Below are positions 54,327 to 63,600 of a stretch of DNA of 64,000 bases, piece after piece. Each line of letters opens with the position of its first letter. Within the stretch, counting starts at the first letter, position 1. This stretch comes from Kumtagia yinganensis (GTDB lineage: Bacteria > Pseudomonadota > Alphaproteobacteria > Rhizobiales > Rhizobiaceae). The stretch is from NCBI RefSeq assembly GCF_040081985.1, contig NZ_JBEBMH010000012.1, positions 113,790 to 177,789 on the forward strand, given 5' to 3'. The translations under genes and the position numbers were made by a program. The notes beneath the pieces are model-generated. The model made no database searches, was not told where the DNA came from, and saw only the letters and a list, made by a program, of their open reading frames with translations.

Positions 54327-55297
54327 CGCCTGCCTCGTGCAAAAAGCATGGCGAGAAAGACCAGGCCGCCGACGAACTCGACGACGATGCCGAGCGTGCC
54401 TTCGCCCCCGAGGACGTGACGCAGCAGCGTCTGGCCGCCCACCAGCACGATCACCGCGACCAGCGCGGCGGCGGGCAGCAGCATGGCATGGCGGCCCGTG
54501 CCGACGATGCGCTCGGCCAGCGATACCACCAAGAGGCCCAGAAACGCCATCGGTCCGACCAGCGCCGTCGACGCGGACACGAGGGCGGCGACCAGCACCA
54601 GCAGGCCGGCGGCGGCGGCCCGCCAAGCGACGCCCAGGCCCACCGCGGTGTCGGCGCCGAGCGCGATCACGTCGAGCACATGACGCGACCGCCAGGCGAT
54701 GGCGACGCCGGCCAGGGTTATCAACCCTGCGGGCAGCAGGAGTTCGGGTTCGACGGCGTTGAAGCTTGCGAAGACCGCGCCTTGCAGCACGGCGAAATCG
54801 TTGGGGTCGATGAGCCGCGCCAACAGAGCGGAGAGCGAGCGGAACAGCACGCCGAGCACGACGCCGGTGAGCAGCAGCAGCGTAAGGTCGAACCGCCGGC
54901 TCAGCATCGGCAGGAACAGCGCCAGCGCCAGGCCGGTCATGGCGACAAAATTGCCGAGGAAATGCAGGCGCGGATCGATGCCGGCAAAGCCAAGGCCGCT
55001 CAGCGAAAAGACCAGCGCCGTCTGGCAGAATATGAAGAGCGCATCCAGCCCCATGATCGACGGGGTGACGATGCGGTTGGCGCAAACCGTCTGGAACACC
55101 ACGGTCGATACGGCGACCGCGACACCGACGGCCACCATGGCGGCAAGGCGGACCGCGCGCAGTTCCAGCGCCAGCGCGAGGTCGCCACGCAGGCCGATCG
55201 TCATGAAAGCCGCGCAGACCAGAACGACGACGACGGCCATCAAGGCGAGCCGGCGCTCGGGCCGGTCCAAACCGGCAATCATTGCGGCGTCAGCCAT
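54323..55297 (-). CDS. Iron-siderophore ABC transporter permease (FatC/YclO-like)
   Basis: 324 aa from ATG 55297, overlapping the previous permease by 8 bp; an ATG at 55351 inside that gene is less likely. A FecCD-type membrane protein with about nine to ten helices. RLAAMVAVGVAVAVSTVVFQTVCANRIVTPSIMGLDALF and the loop ALGADTAVGLGV are typical. With the permease encoded upstream it forms the channel for the ferric siderophore. Confidence 0.92.
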   Translation of the reverse strand: MADAAMIAGLDRPERRLALMAVVVVLVCAAFMTIGLRGDLALALELRAVRLAAMVAVGVAVAVSTVVFQTVCANRIVTPSIMGLDALFIFCQTALVFSLSGLGFAGIDPRLHFLGNFVAMTGLALALFLPMLSRRFDLTLLLLTGVVLGVLFRSLSALLARLIDPNDFAVLQGAVFASFNAVEPELLLPAGLITLAGVAIAWRSRHVLDVIALGADTAVGLGVAWRAAAAGLLVLVAALVSASTALVGPMAFLGLLVVSLAERIVGTGRHAMLLPAAALVAVIVLVGGQTLLRHVLGGEGTLGIVVEFVGGLVFLAMLFARGRR

Positions 55298-56270
55298 CGC
55301 CACGCCGGGAAAAGAGCAGACCGAGGAAAAGCACTGCGCCGACCACGCCAAGTACCGTGCCGACCGGGATCTCGTAGGGGAAACGAATCAGCCTGCCGGC
55401 GATGTCGCAGGCAAGCACCAGCGCCGCGCCGGTGCCGGCCACCCATGGCAGGGTGCCGCGCAAATTCTCACCGGCCAACCGCGAAATCAGGTTCGGTGCG
55501 ACGAGACCGACGAAGGGGATGGTGCCGACGACGACGACGGTCAGCGCGGTGATGGCCGAGACGATGACCAGCCCGAGCCTGAGCACGGCTGCGTAGTTGA
55601 GGCCGAGCCCGATGCTGACGTCCCTGCCCATCGACAGGATCGTCAGGCGGTCGGCGGTCCACCAGGCCAGTGCTACAAGAGCGCCGGCAACCCATAGGAG
55701 TTCATAGCGGCCGCGCAGGACCCCGGAGAATTCGCCCGTCGTCCATATTTCGAGATATTGCAGCAGGTCGAGACGCCAGGCGGCAAAGGTCGCCGCAGCA
55801 CCCACGACGCCGCCATAGACGAGACCGAACAGCGGCACGAGAAACGGCTGCGTCGGCGGCAGGCGATGGACGAGCGCCAGGAACACCGCGGTCCCGGCAA
55901 GCGCGGTGGCGGCCGCACCCAGCGCCTTCCATCCGAGCGGCGCTTCCGGCCAGAGCAGCGTCACGGCCAGGATGCCGAGTGCCGCGGACTGCGCCGTGCC
56001 CGCCGTGGACGGCTCGACAAAACGGTTGCGGGCCAGCGTCTGCATCACCAGGCCGGCAATCGCCAACGCGCTGCCGGCCAGCAGCGCGGCACATGTGCGC
56101 GGCAGCCGGCTGACGACGACCAGCCGCAGGGCCTCCGGATCGGAGAACAGCGTCCGCATCGAAAGCGCGCCGACGCCGACAAACAGGCTGGCTGTCGTCA
56201 GCGCCAGCAGCAGCGCGAGACCCGTCGCCTGAAGCATAAAATCCGGGCAGCGGGCGGCAGCGACAGTCAT
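55290..56270 (-). CDS. Iron-siderophore ABC transporter permease (FatD/YclN-like)
   Basis: 326 aa, FecCD family. RLPRTCAALLAGSALAIAGLVMQTLARNRFVEPSTAGTAQSAALGIL near the start is the diagnostic region. The cytoplasmic loop SMGRDVSIGLGL and VVGTIPFVGLVAPNLISRLAG follow. About nine helices. Its ATG shares the last base of the preceding substrate-binding protein stop (TGATG), so translation is coupled. The two permeases are different enough to form a heterodimer. Confidence 0.93.
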   Translation of the reverse strand: MTVAAARCPDFMLQATGLALLLALTTASLFVGVGALSMRTLFSDPEALRLVVVSRLPRTCAALLAGSALAIAGLVMQTLARNRFVEPSTAGTAQSAALGILAVTLLWPEAPLGWKALGAAATALAGTAVFLALVHRLPPTQPFLVPLFGLVYGGVVGAAATFAAWRLDLLQYLEIWTTGEFSGVLRGRYELLWVAGALVALAWWTADRLTILSMGRDVSIGLGLNYAAVLRLGLVIVSAITALTVVVVGTIPFVGLVAPNLISRLAGENLRGTLPWVAGTGAALVLACDIAGRLIRFPYEIPVGTVLGVVGAVLFLGLLFSRRGDG

Positions 56271-57169
56271 CAGGGCTTCGAGAATGCGGTCCGGATGGTG
56301 TCGAGCACGCGCGTCATGGAGCCGACGCCGCCGGCCGCGATGTAGAAATCGGCTGCAGGCAGATAGACGACCTGTCCCTTCTTCCAGGCGGTGGTTTCCG
56401 CCACCAGTTCGTTGTCGAGCGTCGCCCTGGCGTTCTGCTCGCCGGAGCCGATCGCGGCGGCGCGGTCGACGACGATCAGCCAGTCGGGATTGGCCTCGCG
56501 GATGAATTCGAAGGAGACGGCCTCGCCATGGGTGGCGGCCTCGACATCGTCGACCGCGGGAGGGAGTCCCAGCGCCGAATGCACCCAGCCGAAACGGGAG
56601 CCCCTGCCGTAAGCCGTCACTTTCGGACCGCTGGTCATCAGGATCAGCGCCCTGCCCTTGTCCTTGACGGCGCCACGCGCCGCGGCAAGCGCGGCATCGA
56701 GTTCCGCGGCGCGGCTGGCGGCCTCCTTCTCTTTTCCCGTCAGCTTTCCGTAAGCCGCAAGGCGCTGTTTGGCCTGCGCAAAAAGGTCGTCGCCGTTCAT
56801 CGTCATGTCTATGGTCTGGGCGACCCGGCTCGCCGCCGCCAATTGCGGCGAAGAGCGGCCACCGATGATGATCAGATCAGGTGCGACGGCGCTGAGCGCT
56901 TCGAGATCGGGCTCGAAGATGGTTCCCACCACGTCCGTGCCATCCTTCAGCCCCGCCAGTTCAGGCACATAGAGCCTATCGGGCAGGCCTGCGATCTTCA
57001 CGCCGAGGCTGTCCAGCGTGTCGATCGCCGCGATGTCGAAGACCGCGAGGGTTTTGGGGACTGTGTCGATATCGACCCTTCCCAGCGCCGTCTCGATCTC
57101 CATTGCCGATGCGTGGGCAAGGAAAAGCGCCAGGGCCGGCAGCGCCAGGGCCGATGCGAGCCATCTCAT
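56270..57169 (-). CDS. Iron-siderophore ABC transporter substrate-binding protein (FatB/YclQ-like)
   Basis: 299 aa from ATG 57169, giving signal peptide MRWLASALALPALALFLAHASA; a TTG at 57214 is less likely. Class III helical-backbone binding protein: KTLAVFDIAAIDTLDSLGVKIAGLP, DLEALSAVAPDLIIIGGRSSPQ, RALILMTSGPKVTAYGRGSRFGWVHSALGLPP and ANPDWLIVVDRAAAIG match FatB/YclQ, which bind ferric petrobactin and related catecholates. No lipoprotein Cys, as usual for a Gram-negative periplasmic protein. Only 28 bp from the DUF2218 gene. Confidence 0.92.
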   Translation of the reverse strand: MRWLASALALPALALFLAHASAMEIETALGRVDIDTVPKTLAVFDIAAIDTLDSLGVKIAGLPDRLYVPELAGLKDGTDVVGTIFEPDLEALSAVAPDLIIIGGRSSPQLAAASRVAQTIDMTMNGDDLFAQAKQRLAAYGKLTGKEKEAASRAAELDAALAAARGAVKDKGRALILMTSGPKVTAYGRGSRFGWVHSALGLPPAVDDVEAATHGEAVSFEFIREANPDWLIVVDRAAAIGSGEQNARATLDNELVAETTAWKKGQVVYLPAADFYIAAGGVGSMTRVLDTIRTAFSKP

Positions 57170-57197
57170 GAGCGAATTCCGAACCGGACAGAGGATT

Positions 57198-57482
57198 TCA
57201 GCCGTGCCAGGCAAGCGGCTGAAGATTCTCGCGGAAGGCGAAGCGGATGAGATGCGATTCGATGACGTGCTTGGTGTCTTTCAGGCCTTCCGCGTCGGCG
57301 GCCTCCAGCTCGATGTCGAGGTTTTCGGCACCGGCACTCATTCGGGCGGTGCCGCAGGAAAAGCGGCATTCACCATGCCCGTCGGCATAGTTGGCGTCGA
57401 TCTTGTGACCGAAATGCTTGCAGAGCTGCTGGATGTATTTGTCGGCGTGCGGGGTTTGGCAGCGCGCGGTCGCGGTGAGCAT
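57198..57482 (-). CDS. DUF2218 family protein
   Basis: 94 aa from ATG 57482 with AGAGGTGATC before it; a GTG at 57488 is the alternative. LTATARCQTPHADKYIQQLCKHFGHKI, GECRFSCGTARM, LDIELEAADAEGLKDTKHVIESHLIRFAF match DUF2218, a small family of unknown function often found beside siderophore transport genes. Three Cys and several His could bind metal, though this is inference. It is the first gene of the importer operon. Predicted cytoplasmic. Confidence 0.88.
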   Translation of the reverse strand: MLTATARCQTPHADKYIQQLCKHFGHKIDANYADGHGECRFSCGTARMSAGAENLDIELEAADAEGLKDTKHVIESHLIRFAFRENLQPLAWHG

Positions 57483-57647
57483 GATCACCTCTTTTACATG
57501 AGTTTTTTACTCCAGTTATCGCAAGCTGGCTTGCTGGGCAAGGTCAGGTCGGAAATTGAGTGGCGGGAGCGAGCCGGCACGCGCGGGGTACTGCCTCGCG
57601 TCGGGAAGCTGCCGGAGGCGCAAGCATCACCTTGGCCGGACTCGCGC

Positions 57648-60600
57648 TCAAAACGGCACGTTGATGCGCAGCATGCCGGAATTGCTGGACGTATCCTCCG
57701 AGAACTCGCCGGCATATTGCAGCTCGATGTCCATGCCGCCGATCTTCGACAGGTGCAGGCCGGCGCCGACCTTGAACAGCACGTCGTCCATCGGCAGCGA
57801 TGCCTCGAACATGCCGACGCCGGCTGGCGCGCCGCTCAGCCTGGCGTCGGCGGTCCATTCGTCCGCCGTCGAGAAGCTGGCGCCGACATAGGCGTAGGGC
57901 CGCAGCATGTAGTCGGCGCCCATGGCAACCGAACCGCCGATCTCGATCATCGGCGAGGCGACGAAGGCGAATTCGTCGCTGCCCTCGACCTTGAGCCCGG
58001 CCACGCCCGCCCCGCTCTCGGTATAGCCCGACATGCGGGTGTAGACCGCGTCGAGGTCGAGATAGGGTTTTACGTAATAGTCCGTGCCGGCGAAGGTGCG
58101 GGCGACGCGGAAGCGCAGCGAACCGCCATAGACGTCGGGCGAGCTTTCGGCGGAACCGGCCAGGCCCGGAATGCCGACTCGCTCCATGTCGTAGCTGCCG
58201 TAGCTGGCGCTGATGACGCCGGCGAACAGCCATGGTCCCATCTCGCGCTTCAGCGCCGCGCCGAGGAAACCTGCATCGCCCGAGCCGCTGACCAGGCCGT
58301 CATCGCCGTCGATGTTGCTGTGCTGGTAGGCGCCAGCGAGGCCGAGGAACCAGCCGGGCGCGAGATCGACCTGCGTGCCCATGCGGTAGGTGATGGCCTC
58401 GTCGGTATAGCCTGATGAGCCGTTCTGGTCGAAGCGGCCGCCGCTGATGTCCGCCCAGACACAGCTCGTCTCGCCGAGCATGAGGCCGCCGGCGGAGGTT
58501 TTGGGGCAGCTCATCAGTGAATCGTTGAAGCCGATGATCGTCTGCTGGAAGCGGGCGGCAGGCGCAAGGCTGACGCCAGGCAGCAGGCCGGCCAGCATGG
58601 AGGCGTAGGCGTCCTCGCCCTGCCCTGCACCGTCGTAAAGTGTTGCAAAGAGGCCGCCGAAATCGTCGTTGCCGTCGGCTTCCCAGATTTCCTGGAGATG
58701 GTCGGCGATCTCGTCGGCGCTCCTGTCCAATCCCGTGCGGTCGAAGTCGGCCGAGGCGGAGAGGCTGTAGTCCTGACCGGCCTTGGCGATGTCGATGTCG
58801 AAGGCAAGGTTTTGCGCGGTCTTGAGCGCACCCGTCGCATCGCCCTCCACGCTGAGGAACACGACATCCTTGCCCGGAAGAAGGCTTGTCGCGTTGATGT
58901 CGAGAACGCCGCCGAGCGCGGCGTCGCCACGCACGGTCAGCCGGTCCGACTTGGCTGCCGCCATGTCGAGGTCGATCGACAGCGTGCCCTCGGAGGACTG
59001 ACTGAAATCGCCGGTGATTTCGGTGCCGTCGGTCTTGCCGCTCTTGCCGACGAACAGCGTTCCGCCATTGACGACATTCGCCTCGTAGAGCGATGCGCCG
59101 AGCAGCACACCGCCGGTGGCGGGCGTGGCGGCGATGGCCGACGCGGATGCCACGGCGGCCGCGGTATTGAGCGTGCCATAGTTGTTGACGCTGCCGGCGC
59201 TGTTGCCGTCGGTGTTGCTCATCAGAATATTGCCGCTGATGGTGCCGGAGTTGTTCACGGTGAGCAGACTGCCGTAGCTCCCATTGTCATCGCCGCTGTA
59301 GCGGATGGCGGTGCCCGAGCCGGCCGATACGCTGCCCCCGGCATTCACGGTCAGCACATTGTTCTTGCCGGCGGCGATCCAGACGCCCGCGCCCTGGCTG
59401 CCGCTTGCGCCGCCCGTCACCGTGCCACTGACATTGACGGTAACCGCCTCCTGATCTTCCGGGCCTTGACTCTGGGCAAAGATGCCGACCGAATTGTCGC
59501 CGGTCGCGCTTACCGTGTCGTTGACTGTGACGGTCACCAGATTGCCGATACCGGAGCCGTCCGACGACGTGCTGCCGGCAAATGCACCCGACTGGTCGCC
59601 GCCAAAGCCGCCGCCGCTGCCGATCGATTGGGCGATGACGCCGAATGCGTAGCTGCTTTTCGTCGTGACCGCCCCGTCGATCGTCACCGAAACATCGCCG
59701 CCATTGCCGATCCCGGTGCTTTGGGTGCGTGGGGTCAGCGAAATGGGACCGGATGCATCGCCGCCATAGCCGCCGCCACCGCCGATCGACTGTGCGACAA
59801 TCCCATGCGAGCCGTAGCCGGTCGTGGTGATGTAGCCCGTGCCGGGAAGAGTGAGGTTGACTGCGCCACCATCTCCCTTGGCGCTCCCCTGCCCTCCGAT
59901 AGTCAGGGCAGGGCCGTTGTCCGGCGTATGGATTTCCGAGGCCGCGCCGGCCACCGCGAGGCCGCCGCCGCCGCCGATCGATTGCGCGACGATGCCGAGG
60001 GCCCGACTGCCCGTCGTGGTGATGCCGACCGTCGCCGTGGACGTGACACTGCCACCATTGCCGTCAGCGTGCTCAAGGCCGCCGACCTGTATGGCATATT
60101 CGGAGGTGCCTCCATCGGCCGAGAAGGCGCCGACACCGCCGCCACCGCCGATCGACTGCAGAACAACGGCATGCGCGTCGTCCCCTGTGGTGGAAACGTA
60201 CCTGTATGCGTCCATCTCGACACTGCCGCCGTCGCCGGTGCCGGCACCGCCGACCGTCAATGTGCTGTCGAAGGAGGATGTCAGGGCGGTGCCTAGACCG
60301 CCGCCACCGCCAATCGACTGCGCAAGGACGCCATAGGCGCCCGCGCCGGTCGTGGTGCTCGCGATTTCCAGGGCCGAACCGTAGTGGACACCGACGCTGC
60401 CGCCGTCGCCGTTGCTGCCCGTGCCGCCGCCGACCGAGACCGTCGCAGTGGCGGTGGCCTCGCCGTCGGCCTGCATCGATCCATTGCCGATGCCACCGCC
60501 GCCGCCGATCGACTGGGCGATCGTCGCCATCGCCCAGCGGCCCTGCGTGCCGATGTAATCGTAGAGATTGACGTTGACTGCCTCCTGGCCGGAGGTCGGG

Positions 60601-63600
60601 TTGAAGCTGTCGCCGTAGGATTCGCCACCGCTTGCCGCGCCGCCGACGATCACCCTGGCGTCGAGCACGTCGCTGACCTGGTCGCCGGAAATGATCGTCG
60701 ACATCGTGGTGCCCGCGACGCCGCCTCCACCGCCGATCGACTGGGCGACCACGCCATGAGCCCAGTCCCCGGCTGTAACCACCGTTGGCCTCACCGCCAG
60801 ATAGACCGAGTGTCCATTGCCGCCGCTGCCGCCGCTGCCGCCGAGGTTGATGGAAAGCGTTCGATCGCCCGAGAATGGGCTGTCTTCATTATAGCCCGCG
60901 GCGCCGAAGCCGCCGCCGCCGCCGAGCGATTGGGCGAGGATGCCGACGGAAAGATCGCCATAGGTGGCGACCTGAATGTGGCCACTGTCGATGGACACAT
61001 CGCCGCCATTGCCGCCGTCGCCGCCGCTGCCGCCAAGATCGAGCGCAAGGCTGAAGTTGAAGCCGTTGTGGCTGCCGCTCGGGTCGCCGGCGCCGCCGAC
61101 GCCGCCGCCGCCGCCGACCGACTGCGCCAAAAGTCCGACAGCCCGGTCGCCTTGAGTCTGGAGCATCAGGACCCCGCTGCACATCAAACCATCGGAGCAC
61201 GCGCGGACGTCTCCGCCATTGCCGGCATCGCCGCCCCCGCCGCCGATCGCCAGTTCGATCGCTCCATCGGCGAGCCAGGTGTCCGTGGTCGTGTTGCCGA
61301 CACCACCTGTGCCGCCGCCATTGCCCACGGATTGCAAGATCATGCCGTGTGCATTGTCACCGGAGGTGGAGATGGAGACGTCCGACGTGTTGGCGAACTG
61401 AACCAGCCCGCCATCGTTGCCGAAGCCGCCGCCGCCGCCGGTGCCGCTGCCGATGTTCAGCGTGGCGTTGGAAATGGCCGAGCCGTCGCCGCCCATGCCG
61501 CCGCCGCCGCCGATCGACTGGGCCAGCACGCCGTAGGCGGAATACCCGCCGGTCTGGATCGTGGAGTTGCTGCCGAGCAGGACGTCGACCTCGCCGCCGG
61601 CGCCACCGGTGCCGCCCTTGCCGCCGACCGCGACATTGGCGCTGATCAGCGACTTGTAGCCGTCGACGTCGGAAGAGCCGCCCATGCCGCCGCCGCCGCC
61701 GATCGACTGCGCAACGATGCCGTCGGCGTAGTCGCCGCTCGTGCTGATCGCCCCATTGTGATTCACGTTGATTTTCGAGCCGGTGCCGCCTGTGCCGCCC
61801 TTGCCGCCGACCTCGACGTTGAAGTCGCCGCTCATGCTAAAGGAAAAGCGATCGTAGATGTCCTTCAACTGCTTGATGGCGTTGGAGACATTGTCGAGCG
61901 TCCAGCCTGAATCGGCGCCGAGCGAGCCGCCCATGCCGCCGCCGCCGCCGATCGACTGCGCGACGACGCCATCGGAATCACGGCCCGCGGTGATGATCGA
62001 TCCCTCGTTCGTGACGACGACGCCGCTGGCGCTGCCGCCCGAGCCTCCGGTCATGCCGACGCCGACATCCAGCGTGACGCTGGGCAGCGACGTGCCGCCG
62101 TCACCTTCTCCCTCGCCGCCCTCGTCCTCATCTTCGCCGGGAATGTCGACGCTGCCGGAGGCGAAAACGCTGACCCCCTGGGAGGTGCCGCCGCCGCCGC
62201 CGATGGACTGCGCAATGATGCCGCGGGCGCCGGAACCGGAGGTCTGGATGACGCTGCCGGCGCGTAGATCCACGTCGACCCCGCTGCCATAACCGCCCTT
62301 GCCGCCGCGCGAGCCAAGGCTGACGGCTGCCTGCACGCTGACCGAAGCGCCGAGACCATAGACCGTTGCATTGCCTGCGCCGCCATTGCCGCCGCTGCCA
62401 CCGATAGACTGAGCAAGGATGCCGTTTGCATAATCGCCAGCAGTGATGATTTTGCTCGGCGAAGTATCCGCATCGCCGGACGAGGCGACCGACACGTTGA
62501 CCGAGCCGCCATTGCCGCCGCCGCAGTCGGAACTATAGTCGGTCGAGGAACATATGCCGCCTATGGCCGCGTTGGTCTGGATGTTGAGGGAGCCGGTCGG
62601 CGAATTGAGCGTAAGCGAATAGACGGAAGCATCGCCGCCGCTGCCGCCGGCGCCGCCGTTGGAGACGGCATGGATGCCCATCGACGACTGGCCGTAGGTG
62701 TTGAGCAGCGTGTCGAGGAGGTCGACCGTCACCGCCTGGCCGTTGCCGGCCGATCCACCGGTGCCGCCCGCTCCGATGTTCATCGATACGGAGAAGGTGT
62801 TCGCGTCCTCGTCGACCGGCACACCCAGTATGATGTCGTCCAGCGTCGAGCTGCCGCCGGTTCCGCCGCCGCCGCCCGTCGACTGGGCGACGATCGCGGT
62901 CGAATTGTCGTTCGGATTGTCGCTGCTGCCGGTGGTGATGACGCTGTCGGCCAGCCAGACGTTGACGTTGCCGCCATTGCCGCCGGTGCCGCCCGATCCG
63001 CCGATGGCGACGCCGAGCGAGACACCGACGCTGAGGTCGTAGGCGCTGGCGCCGCCGCCGTCGCCGCCGCCGCCGCCGACCGACTGAGCCTTGAGACCGA
63101 CGGAATCGGAACCGCTCGTGGTGATCGAGAGGCTGTCCTGGTTGACGGTCACGCTGCCTCCGGCGCCGCCGCCGCTGGCGCTGCCGCCGATCTGCAAGGT
63201 GAGAGCCGAGACGCCGACGCCGCTGGCGTCGCCACCCGTGCCTCCGCCGCGTCCCACCGATTGGGCAAGAAGGCCGGTGGCGTGATGACCCGCCGTCGTG
63301 ATGTAGCCGCCGGATCCCGCGACCGAGGCGGTGCCGACGTTGATCGTACCGCCGTCGCCGCCCGCGCCCGAGCTGCCGCCGATGCCGAAGCTGGTGCCAG
63401 CGCTGAAGTCAAGCGCATCTCCGCCATTCCCGCCGCCGCCGCCTACCGACTGCGCGAGCAGGCCGAAGGCGAATTGGCCTGCGGTGGAGATCGTGCCGAT
63501 ATGCGCGTTCGTCACCGACCCGCCATTGCCGCCCGCGCTGCCCTGGCCGCCGACGCCGATGATGCCGGTGGCGCCTGCAGCATTGCCGCCGCCGCCGCCG

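Noticed and set aside
53512..55697. Long plus- and minus-strand frames overlapping the ABC importer genes
   Set aside because: They are Arg/Ala-rich antisense or alternate-frame translations of high-GC genes; the ABC frames carry all motifs.
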